A DNA stretch of 37,605 nt, taken from NCBI RefSeq assembly GCF_000379465.1, contig NZ_KB905425.1:43381-80985 (forward strand), written 5' to 3'. A program made the translations under genes and the position numbers. Position 1 is the first letter of the stretch; each line of letters begins with the position of its first letter. Positions 23,231 through 30,895 of the stretch are shown here, one piece after another. The DNA comes from Sciscionella marina DSM 45152 (GTDB taxonomy: Bacteria; Actinomycetota; Actinomycetes; Mycobacteriales; Pseudonocardiaceae). Under the pieces are notes generated by a model. The model saw only the letters and a list, made by a program, of their open reading frames with translations, did no database searches and was not told the origin of the DNA.

Positions 23231-24472
23231 ATGACCACCGCGACCCACACCACGACCGTGACCGCCGCCCCGTCCGGGGCGCCCGTGCTGTTCCGAACCG
23301 ACCGCGCCACGCTGGCGCACGCCTTGACCACGGTCGGTGTGGGACTGGCGCGGCGGCCCGCTCTGCCGATGCTGGGCGGAGTCCTGTTGGACGGGCGCGA
23401 CGGAGACCTGACCCTGACCGCGACCGACCTGGAAACCGTGGCAACCGTGCGTGTGCCGGCTGCCGCGCCCACCCCGGGCCGGGTCCTGATCGATCACACC
23501 GAGGCGACCAAGCTGCTCGGCGCGCTGGTCAAGGGCCGTCGCAAGCGCGACGCCGACGCCGCGCCGGTCACCGTGCGCACCACCGACGACGGGACGGCCG
23601 TCCTCGAACTGGGCGGCTACACCATGCCCGTGACCACCTATGCGGCGGAGGACTTCCCGACGCTGCCGGCGACCCCGCCCACCGTCGCCGAGGTCGACCG
23701 CGAGCGGTTCACCACCGACGCGCGGCGCGTGCTGGTCGCGACGGGCACCGACGACACCCTGCCGATGGCTATGGGCGTGCAGATGCACCTCACGTCCGGC
23801 ACGCTCACCCTCGCCGGGACCGACCGCTACCGGTTGGCCGTCGCCGAGCTGGCCGCGACCACCACGACCGACGAACGCGCGGTGTTCTTCCCGACGCCGG
23901 TCCTGTCCGCCGCGCTCAAACACGCGACCGCTGAGCGCGTGCGCGTCGGTATCGGGAACGACGGGGGCGCCGGCGAGTGGGTGTCGCTGGTCTGTGGCGC
24001 CCTGACCGTGATCACGCGCCCGGTCGAGGCGCAGTTCCCCGCCTATGAGCGGCTGTTCCCCGAGGTGACCGCCACCGCGCGCGCTGACCGCGACGCGCTC
24101 ACGCAGGCGACGGCACGCGCTGCTGCCGCGCTGGAGGCCAAGAAGCACACCAGCAGGGACAAGCACGGGCACCGGACGGCGGCGCAGGTGGCGCTGACCG
24201 TCGATCCCGCCGGCACGGTGTCGATCGCGCCCGTGCTCGGCGAGCACGCCGACGCGGTGACCGCACCCGCCCACCCGGCCGTGGTCGGCGGCGCCGGCGA
24301 ACCGATGCGCGTGCTGTTCTCCGCGCCGTACCTGCGCGACGCGCTCACCGTGCTCGACGGGGACACCGTGCTGTTCCAGCTCGCCACCCCGACGCATCCG
24401 GTGCTGCTCACTGGAGCCGGCGGACATGCATACCGGCACCTGTTGATGCCCGTCCGCCAGCCGAAGTCCTGA
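23231..24472 (+). CDS. DNA polymerase III beta-like sliding clamp (accessory DnaN)
   Basis: A 413-residue protein with the three-domain clamp pattern. The start region has LAHALTTVGVGLARRPALPM LGG, then LTLTATDLETVATVRV (domain I end), PMAMGVQMHLTSGTLTLAGT DRYRLAVAEL (domain II, matching the 'ATDGHRLA' motif) and a C-terminal HLLMPVRQ like the YLLMPVRL end of DnaN. Chromosomal clamps load polymerase; this extra copy could favour replication of the element or act with its own repair polymerase. It has an insertion of about 50 residues in domain III. ATG 23231, GGGAGG upstream. Confidence 0.82.
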   Translation: MTTATHTTTVTAAPSGAPVLFRTDRATLAHALTTVGVGLARRPALPMLGGVLLDGRDGDLTLTATDLETVATVRVPAAAPTPGRVLIDHTEATKLLGALVKGRRKRDADAAPVTVRTTDDGTAVLELGGYTMPVTTYAAEDFPTLPATPPTVAEVDRERFTTDARRVLVATGTDDTLPMAMGVQMHLTSGTLTLAGTDRYRLAVAELAATTTTDERAVFFPTPVLSAALKHATAERVRVGIGNDGGAGEWVSLVCGALTVITRPVEAQFPAYERLFPEVTATARADRDALTQATARAAAALEAKKHTSRDKHGHRTAAQVALTVDPAGTVSIAPVLGEHADAVTAPAHPAVVGGAGEPMRVLFSAPYLRDALTVLDGDTVLFQLATPTHPVLLTGAGGHAYRHLLMPVRQPKS

Positions 24473-24576
24473 GCCTACGGCGGTGGCCCCGGTCGTGACT
24501 CCCTCCATGCCCGGAGCCACCGCCCCAGCTAGACCGCTGTTGACCATACCCACTGTCCTCATTGGAGGGACACTGC

Positions 24577-25563
24577 ATGTCCTGCTTCGTTCTCCTGATC
24601 ACCGATCTGACCACGATGTGCCGCGAGATCGAGCAGTACGCACGAGGGGTGCGTCTGGTGGCACGCGCGCCGAACCAGCTCACTGGAGAGGAGTGGAATC
24701 GTGCCGCGTTGGTGCTGATCGACGCGCAGGCCGCGCCGATCCTGCGCGCCCGCCCGCACGAACTCGCTGCCCGTGACGCGGTGATGCTGCTTGCCGATCC
24801 CGAGGATGGGGACGAGCCCGACGTGTACCGACACGCCCTCGCTCTCGGCGCCGCCCACCTGGTCACGGTCCCGGACGGCTCCGGAGTGTTGCGAAAGCAA
24901 ATGTCGAGGCTCGCGGAGCACCCGGCCGTGGTGGTCGCGGTGCTTGATCCCGAGCCGTCGGGTGAGGTCGGCACAGCGAGTACCGCCAGCCTCGCCCTGG
25001 CCGGTACGGCAGCCGGCGAACACCTCGGCCTGATCGACGCGCGGCCCACCCGGCTCGGCCTGCACCGGGCACTCCTGCGCGCGCGGCACGACGCGCCCGC
25101 CGCCGGTTCGGGCAGCCTGCGCACGCTGTTCGTCACCGAGCAGCAGCCGCCCTGGCATGACGCGGTGCGGGAAGCCATGACCGATCTCGCCCGCCGGCAC
25201 GCGGTGACGCTGGCCCATCTCGACCCGCGCCAGGCCGACACGGTGGCCGTGCTCGGCGGTGTCGACCTGATCATCATTCCCGTTCGCGCCCGCTCGGTGA
25301 CGACGCAGGCCACGCGGAGCGTGGTCGCCGCCGCATGCCACGTCACCCCGCACGTCCACGTGCACGTCATCGGGGAGACCGTCGACACCGACGTGGTCGA
25401 CGCGGTCGCCGCAGGCATCGGAGCCGGTTACCCGAGCATGACCGGTCTCGCCCTGGGCGACGTGCCGCACGCGTCCGGGGACCTGGATGCTCAGCTCGGC
25501 GACACCAGCCACCACCAACGGCTTTGGGAGGTGGTGGCCCCGCACATCTCGCACCCAGTCTGA
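24577..25563 (+). CDS. CpaE/septum-site-determining (Ssd)-like protein with decayed P-loop
   Basis: A 328-residue protein. An N-terminal receiver-like part (VLLITDLTTMCREIEQYARG, ALVLIDAQAAPI) precedes a MinD/ParA-like part. Where the deviant Walker A GxxGGxGKST should be, the sequence reads DPEPSGEVGTASTASLALAG, with no GK(T/S), followed by LIDARPTRLGL. ATP use is therefore doubtful. Actinobacterial CpaE/Ssd proteins are tied to septum control or Tad pili; on conjugative elements, similar proteins accompany transfer genes. ATG 24577 is chosen over an upstream TTG (GGAGGG precedes both). Confidence 0.65.
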   Translation: MSCFVLLITDLTTMCREIEQYARGVRLVARAPNQLTGEEWNRAALVLIDAQAAPILRARPHELAARDAVMLLADPEDGDEPDVYRHALALGAAHLVTVPDGSGVLRKQMSRLAEHPAVVVAVLDPEPSGEVGTASTASLALAGTAAGEHLGLIDARPTRLGLHRALLRARHDAPAAGSGSLRTLFVTEQQPPWHDAVREAMTDLARRHAVTLAHLDPRQADTVAVLGGVDLIIIPVRARSVTTQATRSVVAAACHVTPHVHVHVIGETVDTDVVDAVAAGIGAGYPSMTGLALGDVPHASGDLDAQLGDTSHHQRLWEVVAPHISHPV

Positions 25564-25642
25564 CCAGCACCGGAACGACAACTACACAGTGCGAGCGGTA
25601 CGGGGCTGTGCGGTGGCGCAGTGAGCTACCCTGGCCGTGCCT

Positions 25643-25719
25643 CCCTTCGGGGACGGCAGCCCTTTCACAGGGTTTCGGCAGGCCGGCGGACCGTGCGAAC
25701 ACCCTTCGGGGTGGGTCCG
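25643..25719 (+). terminator. Paired UUCG hairpins after the Ssd-like gene, probable terminator
   Basis: CCCTTCGGGG occurs twice, at 25643-25652 and 25702-25711, each able to fold with a UUCG loop. The second is extended: CACCC (25700-25704) pairs with GGGTG (25709-25713), and CGGAC (25687-25691) with GTCCG (25715-25719). A T-rich run (CTCTTCTTTT) follows within 10-15 bases, as in an intrinsic terminator. The rest of the 294-base gap shows nothing else. Confidence 0.45.
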
Positions 25720-25857
25720 TCGGCCCTCTTCTTTTCCGGCCTCCCCGCGCCGCTCGCGTCGCCGCTGCGACCGAACTCCGCGACCGGCCAAGCCGAGTCC
25801 GCTGTTCGTATCCCTCCTTTGCTGCCGAGCTTCTTTCACTCCGTTGGGAGGCCACTG

Positions 25858-26127
25858 ATGAAAACCAGTTGCGAACGCCCGTACCGAATCCTGCTCGCCA
25901 CCGCCGGAGCGGTGCGTCAGCTGCCCGAACAAGCCACGGAACGGCATGTGCGCCGACTGGCTACCGAACTGGCCCATGCCGTGTTCGACCTGGACGCGCG
26001 CATGCGCGCCGGCCTCGATGCTCCCCGCACCTGGCAGGTGGTCTCGCCCCGCGCCGAAGCACACCAGGGGCACGATCCGTCCGACGCCCGCGCCCCGGAC
26101 AACCACTCCTCTCCCCGCAACGACTGA
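25858..26127 (+). CDS. Hypothetical small protein
   Basis: An 89-residue protein from ATG 25858 with GGGAGG upstream. It has a helical middle (QATERHVRRLATELAHAVFD) and a histidine/asparagine-rich tail, with no hydrophobic segment or known domain. It lies alone between the hairpin region and the next unknown gene. Confidence 0.5.
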   Translation: MKTSCERPYRILLATAGAVRQLPEQATERHVRRLATELAHAVFDLDARMRAGLDAPRTWQVVSPRAEAHQGHDPSDARAPDNHSSPRND

Positions 26128-26189
26128 TCCCGACGAAGCCCAAGCACCGACCACGACGCGCGCAGCCACGCGCAGGAAGGCCGATATCC

Positions 26190-26957
26190 ATGGACACCGA
26201 CGTCACACGCGCGCACACCCTGTTCGCCCTTGGCCGCGGCGCATTCGCCCAACCGCTCGGCGCGTTCGGCGGCTTCGTGACCCCCGATGACGTGGCGCGC
26301 TTTCCCATCGGACGGCAACTGCTGGCCTCCACCACGCCGGATGAGGTTCGCGACCGTTTCGCGCGGTTCGCGCTGGCCTGGGACGTGGCGGGATTCGACA
26401 CGTTCGCCCGGACATTCGGGAACGCTGCGGTCCCCGAGGCCACGATCCATCACGCCGATTGGGTGCCGCACAAAAACCGTTGCGACATCTACGCCTTCGA
26501 CGATGGCCAGTGGTTCCACTGGATCTCCACGGACCACTCGCAGTGGCTCCGCCTGACCCTCGCTGACGACGGCACCGTGACCGAGCAGCCTGTCGCACGC
26601 GTCTACGGCGCCGACTATGCCCGGACCAAAGGGCTGGACCTGGCTCCGCTTGCGGCTTGGATCATGGGCGCGGCCACGACCCGACTGGACCGCCCGGATC
26701 TGGTTCTCTCCGCCTACGTCGACACGGGCGCTGCGACCGGGGAACCGGTCATTCATCTCGTGGTCCATAACGGACAGCCCGACGAACTGGGCGTTATCTC
26801 GGCCGAGTTGGAGTCGATCGCCGAGTCCTGCAACTGGTCCAATCCCTGCGCCCCAGAAGACCGGCGCTTCGACTGGTGCGCCCCCTGCGTCGACCTTGTC
26901 GACGGAATGCAACCAGGCGAAATGGTAGTCGTAGCTGACCGGCTGGATGATGAATAA
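26190..26957 (+). CDS. Hypothetical protein with CxxC pairs
   Basis: A 255-residue protein. ATG 26190 follows GGAAGG. An N-terminal region (HTLFALGRGAFAQPLGAFGG) leads into a mixed beta part with tryptophans (FDDGQWFHWISTDHSQWLRL), then a C-terminal NPCAPEDRRFDWCAPC (cysteines spaced to bind a metal). Family not recognised. Similar proteins appear on actinobacterial conjugative elements, from memory. It is followed by an AT-rich gap and a 44-bp palindrome. Confidence 0.65.
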   Translation: MDTDVTRAHTLFALGRGAFAQPLGAFGGFVTPDDVARFPIGRQLLASTTPDEVRDRFARFALAWDVAGFDTFARTFGNAAVPEATIHHADWVPHKNRCDIYAFDDGQWFHWISTDHSQWLRLTLADDGTVTEQPVARVYGADYARTKGLDLAPLAAWIMGAATTRLDRPDLVLSAYVDTGAATGEPVIHLVVHNGQPDELGVISAELESIAESCNWSNPCAPEDRRFDWCAPCVDLVDGMQPGEMVVVADRLDDE

Positions 26958-27024
26958 AGCAATTCCTCTACCGCCACAACTCTCCGAGTTCTCCGTTTCT
27001 GAATTCTGATTCCTTCGCTCACAA

Positions 27025-27068
27025 CGCTTTCCTGTGTCGGGCACACGTGTGCCCGACACAGGAAAGCG
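27025..27068. repeat. Perfect 44-bp palindrome with no spacer
   Basis: Arms 27025-27046 and 27047-27068 are exact reverse complements: the left reads CGCTTTCCTGTG... and the centre is ACAC|GTGT. It lies 67 bases after the previous stop and 37 bases before GTG 27106. In RNA it forms a 22-bp stem with no loop bases spare; in DNA it is a cruciform or a symmetric protein site. There is no U-tract, so it is not a standard terminator. Confidence 0.95.
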
Positions 27069-27105
27069 CCGGGCACGACCGCCGCACACCGAGGAGGGCG
27101 GACAC

Positions 27106-28020
27106 GTGAGCCAATCCATCAAGCACCAGCACGCCCACCGCGACCCCGGCCAGCACGCCGTCGCCATCGCTGAAGCCGTCGACACCGCATGGAACAAGTC
27201 CAACCACTCGGGCCGCCGAGACGTGGCCCTGTCGGTTGTTGCCGCGTTGTCTCTACTCGGCCAGCGCGACCCGCACGGCCCCGACCTTGCCGAGCAGGTG
27301 CACGCCCAGAACGCCGAGGACTTCGCCGACACACTGCGCGAGATTTTCACCGCGCTGGTCAACGCCCGTCCGGACCTGACCCACCTCGTCTATCCGCTAA
27401 TGCACTGGGTCTTTGACGAGCCGCAACCCGCGATGCAGCGCGCCGCGAAGCACACCGCCGACGCCGCGCTGCAGGAAGGCCAGCTCGAACTCACCGGCAC
27501 GGACAACCGCTACGACACCGATCTACTCGGCGTCGTGCTCAGCCTGCTCAAGTCCGACTCGGCCGGCAAAGCGAACGCGCAGATCTACACCCCCACGCCG
27601 GTCGCGGACATGATGGCGCGCATGACCGTGCCCGAGGAAGGCAGCTCGGTATGCGATCCCGCCGTGGGCACCGGTGGGCTCCTACGCTCCGCCGCGCAAG
27701 CGATGCGCGAGCACGGCCGAGACCCCGCCACCGTGTCGTGGTACGGCGCCGACATCGACGACCTGGCGATCGCCGCGTGCGCCGTCAACAGCCTGCTGTG
27801 GCGACTCGGCCCGCGCATGCTGCTGTGCGTGGCCAACACGCTGACCGAAGGCGACTGGGCACGTCGTGCCGAAGCTCAGCGAGCCGAAATCCTGCAGCTT
27901 ACCGCGGCGATCCGCCGGGACAAGCTGATGATCAACGCCGTCCGCACCGCCCAGAGGCTCACCGAGATGGCCGCCGACGACGACCCCGACACCGATGACC
28001 AACGCGGTGATCAGGAGTAG
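27106..28020 (+). CDS. HsdM-like (N-6 DNA methylase fold) protein lacking NPPF/Y
   Basis: A 304-residue protein with the type I methylase architecture: IYTPTPVADMMARM (pre-motif), motif I VCDPAVGTGGLL (residues about 182-193), and GADIDDLAIAACAVN. After this, where the catalytic NPPF/Y should lie near residues 255-290, the sequence reads VANTLTEGDWARRAEAQRAE with no NPP. SAM may bind, but base methylation is doubtful. The N-terminal 150 residues are helical, unlike HsdM. No HsdS or HsdR is near. GTG 27106 follows GAGGAGGGCGG. The palindrome just upstream may regulate it. Confidence 0.78.
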   Translation: MSQSIKHQHAHRDPGQHAVAIAEAVDTAWNKSNHSGRRDVALSVVAALSLLGQRDPHGPDLAEQVHAQNAEDFADTLREIFTALVNARPDLTHLVYPLMHWVFDEPQPAMQRAAKHTADAALQEGQLELTGTDNRYDTDLLGVVLSLLKSDSAGKANAQIYTPTPVADMMARMTVPEEGSSVCDPAVGTGGLLRSAAQAMREHGRDPATVSWYGADIDDLAIAACAVNSLLWRLGPRMLLCVANTLTEGDWARRAEAQRAEILQLTAAIRRDKLMINAVRTAQRLTEMAADDDPDTDDQRGDQE

Positions 28021-28199
28021 CGTCGGTGGTGGCTCCGTGCTCCCGGTGACCCCCAGGCCGGTCGAGCACGGAGCCGACCTTGATGAATCCCACGATGGGC
28101 GCGAGACACCGAATTGGTATGTCGCTCGTTCGCGTGATTACCCCTTTGAGGTCGGCGCGTGTCCCCGCGGTCGGCAGGCGACAGGTCAAGGATTTCCGG

Positions 28200-28751
28200 A
28201 TGGGCAAGGGCAATCGTGTGAAGAAGCAGCGGCGAGAGACGACCGACCGGCTCCACTCGGCGAAGGCTGAGCTATCGCAGACTCGTGCTCCCGTAACACT
28301 GCCAGCAACGGCAGCAGCTGAGGTTCGCGACCATCCTCTTGCCGCCGTGCATCGAGCACTGATCGATCGCGGCTGGGTATACGACGACAACGAAGACAGC
28401 GCAGCGTGGCACGCATACCTTCCGCTTGAACCCTGGTGGTCTTATCCGCAAACTCTGGTCGGTAAGCTGGCAGATCCCGAGACCGAACCCGCCGCGATCA
28501 CATTCGGAGGCGGTCAATTCAAGGTCTACTTCGCCGGCCCCGATCCCCTCGATGACCAGATATGCGAGCGCCACCGGCCGCCCCAGCCCCGGACCTACGC
28601 GCTGACCGACGAAGGCGCTCCGGAACTGTTCGCTGCTCTGGCAGAAGTCGAGGCGCATGTCTTCGATACCGCTGAATTGGATCGTTGTGTAGAAGCTCCT
28701 GACGGTTGCTACGCCGACGAGGAGCCTCTGATCCCCGGTGAGCCGTTCTAA
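28200..28751 (+). CDS. Hypothetical protein
   Basis: A 183-residue protein. It starts MGKGNRVKKQRRETTDRLHS, a basic tail, then a folded part with WVYDDNEDSAAWHAYLPLEP WW and DEGAPELFAALAEVEAHVFD. No known domain or membrane segment. ATG 28200 follows AAGGA. A 179-base gap separates it from the HsdM-like gene, and it faces the cell-wall hydrolase gene with a 31-base gap. Confidence 0.62.
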   Translation: MGKGNRVKKQRRETTDRLHSAKAELSQTRAPVTLPATAAAEVRDHPLAAVHRALIDRGWVYDDNEDSAAWHAYLPLEPWWSYPQTLVGKLADPETEPAAITFGGGQFKVYFAGPDPLDDQICERHRPPQPRTYALTDEGAPELFAALAEVEAHVFDTAELDRCVEAPDGCYADEEPLIPGEPF

Positions 28752-28782
28752 CCGCGGTCGTCAATGCGCCGCATTGAAACAT

Positions 28783-29739
28783 TCATGAGCGGGGACGACT
28801 GGCTCCTGCGTAGTCGTCGCCCTTCCATCGGTAATCGTCCACTTTGACTGGTTGCCCGAAGTCCGGGGCATTGATCATCTTTCCGGCTCCGATGTAGATC
28901 CCCACATGGTGGATGTCGCCGGGCGTGCCGTAAAAGACCAGGTCGCCGGGTGCCAACGGGGCGCCGTTCGGCACCTGCGGTCCAGCGTTGTACTGCTCTT
29001 GCGCAGTTCTCGGGAGGTTCATCCCCGCTGCTTGGTACGCGGCCATCGTCAGGCCAGAGCAGTCGAACCCCTTGTCGCCGCGGTCAGGTCCATTCCCGCC
29101 CCAGACATACGGCAGCCCGAGTTGACCTTGGGCGTAGTTCACAGCTTGCTGGGCTCGTGGCGAGGGCTGTGCGTCCCCTCCAGAGTTGGCTTCCGCCTGC
29201 CTGTATTGGGCTGCCTGGTTGAGGACTTGGCTGACGTACCAGTCGGCATGGTTGTAGGAGAAGATCGCGCCGTAGATGTCGCGACCATCGCGAGCGCCGG
29301 ATTCGCACAGGTAGCCAGCAGCAGCATAGACGGCGTCGTGCGGGTTGTACCGCGAGGGCGGCGTGCTGCCGCCAGGAGGTATGGGGTGGCGCGCCACTAC
29401 GGAGTTGAATGTGGACTGGAGGAACTGCATCGGTCCACCCGCACCTGCAGAGTTCGCTCCACTATGGACACCGGGGAGGTCCGATCGGCCGTGGTTGGTC
29501 TCGATCTTTCCGATACCAGCCAGGATGGTCCAGTCCAGCCCCGGGCAGGTGGGGGCGGCGTGTCGGTACAGGGTCAGATAGGCGCCCGGAATATCGGCGA
29601 GGGCGGCTTGACTAGGTTGGCTCGCGCTCGCGGAGTCGCCCCCACCGAAGATGGCGGAGACGACCCCGGACACGGCGGCTCCGACCAGCACGATCAAGGC
29701 GACAGCGGCACCGAGGACCGTGGTGGCGAGCTTGAGCAT
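28783..29739 (-). CDS. Transglycosylase plus NlpC/P60 cell-wall hydrolase
   Basis: A 318-residue protein. Residues about 7-31 form a membrane anchor (LATTVLGAAVALIVLVGAAV). Next a lytic-transglycosylase domain has catalytic Glu in ILAGIGKIETNHGRSDLPGV and the FNSV...YAAAGYLC segment. From about residue 195 an NlpC/P60 domain has catalytic Cys in FDCSGLTMAAYQAAG and His in GDIHHVGIYIG. Two-headed hydrolases of this type open peptidoglycan for conjugative type IV systems in Gram-positives. It ends the transfer transcript, eight bases after the replication-relaxation gene. Confidence 0.9.
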   Translation of the reverse strand: MLKLATTVLGAAVALIVLVGAAVSGVVSAIFGGGDSASASQPSQAALADIPGAYLTLYRHAAPTCPGLDWTILAGIGKIETNHGRSDLPGVHSGANSAGAGGPMQFLQSTFNSVVARHPIPPGGSTPPSRYNPHDAVYAAAGYLCESGARDGRDIYGAIFSYNHADWYVSQVLNQAAQYRQAEANSGGDAQPSPRAQQAVNYAQGQLGLPYVWGGNGPDRGDKGFDCSGLTMAAYQAAGMNLPRTAQEQYNAGPQVPNGAPLAPGDLVFYGTPGDIHHVGIYIGAGKMINAPDFGQPVKVDDYRWKGDDYAGASRPRS

Positions 29740-29746
29740 GCACGAA

Positions 29747-30784
29747 TCACCCCAAGGGTTTCCAAGTCAGGTCGTGGTGCGCGAAGGGCGGCATTGGGGT
29801 CGGCGCGCTGAGCCGAGACACCGGACTGGTCTCTCGTGCACTGGGAGTGGCCTGGGAGCCGCTGGTGGGCTCGCCCACGTGAGGCCAGGCGGTGTGCAGG
29901 TCGGCCAGCCGAAACCGGCCTCCGTCGCGATCGGCCAGCGGCAACCAGACCCCGGCTGAGGCGGTCCCGGTGCGGTCCAGTTCCTCGGTCGTGGTGGTCG
30001 CGATCGGCAGGTCCTGCGGGCGCGGCTGGCTGCGCAGGTGCTCGGTCAGCAACCGGCGGGCGTGGGCTTCCCGGCCAGCGGTGGAGAACACGGCCAACAG
30101 CGGCGTCACGATTGCCGTGGTGGCGGCGAGTTCGAGGTAGTCGGGGATCTTGGCGACGAACCGGGACAGGTGGTACCTGCCCGTGTCCCACTCGATGAAC
30201 CATTCGATCTCGCGGTCGGCTTCGCGCCAGCGGCCGTAACCGTCGGGCCGCACAATGTCGCCGAAATGCCGAGCACAGCGAGCTTCGGACCACCACGCGG
30301 TGACCGCGCGGTCGTCGTGCGAGACGGCGCCGGCGATGAGCCTGGTGAACAGACTGTTGAGACCATGCAGGTGCGCCAGACGCAGGGAGTAGGCGATGCC
30401 GATCGACCGCTCGGCACGGAATCCCAGCTCGCGTGGGTCGATCCCGTCTTCGTGCGCAAGCAGGTGCGCGCCAGCCGTGTCGAGCACGTAGAACATGGGC
30501 GCCCGGCCGCGTCCGATGTAGGGCTGGAAGCGGTCCAGGACGCGCCACTGGTAGAGGCGCTGGAGCCGGTAGTTGGCCGCGCGCCGGGTGGGGAAGGCAA
30601 CTTCGGCGATCTGGGTGGAGGTCAGGGTGCGGTGCTCGGCGCACATGCGGGCGATCCACCGGTCGCGTTCGGTGAGGTGGGCAGCGACGGTGGCCTGGTG
30701 CTCGGTGGAAGTGGCCACGCGGGAGCTGGCGCGGGCGGGGATCGGTGTGCGCAGGTCGCGTTGGGGCGTACTGGGGTCGAGCAC
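29747..30784 (-). CDS. Replication-relaxation family protein
   Basis: A 345-residue protein of the replication-relaxation family. It has a winged-helix start (LTSTQIAEVAFPTRRAANYR LQRL, typical 'tsaQi..l.f' pattern), LDTAGAHLLAHEDGIDPREL, and the WSEARCARHFGDIVRPDGYG and IEWFIEWDTG restriction-like core. Family members act in plasmid replication or relaxation of conjugative elements. No classical relaxase gene is seen in the window, so it may take part in DNA processing. GTG 30784 has AAAGGAG upstream. Confidence 0.88.
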   Translation of the reverse strand: MLDPSTPQRDLRTPIPARASSRVATSTEHQATVAAHLTERDRWIARMCAEHRTLTSTQIAEVAFPTRRAANYRLQRLYQWRVLDRFQPYIGRGRAPMFYVLDTAGAHLLAHEDGIDPRELGFRAERSIGIAYSLRLAHLHGLNSLFTRLIAGAVSHDDRAVTAWWSEARCARHFGDIVRPDGYGRWREADREIEWFIEWDTGRYHLSRFVAKIPDYLELAATTAIVTPLLAVFSTAGREAHARRLLTEHLRSQPRPQDLPIATTTTEELDRTGTASAGVWLPLADRDGGRFRLADLHTAWPHVGEPTSGSQATPSARETSPVSRLSAPTPMPPFAHHDLTWKPLG

Positions 30785-30895
30785 TAATGGCTCCTTTCGG
30801 GCAATGCGGATGAGCAGGACGGCAAAGCGCAGAGAAAGGGGCAGGTCACGCCCTGGTGGCGGGTGTGGCCTGCCCCTGCTGCGAAGCGTTGGGTG

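Noticed and set aside
27025-27068. The palindrome as a standard intrinsic terminator
   Set aside because: No U-tract on either side and no loop; the stem length is atypical.
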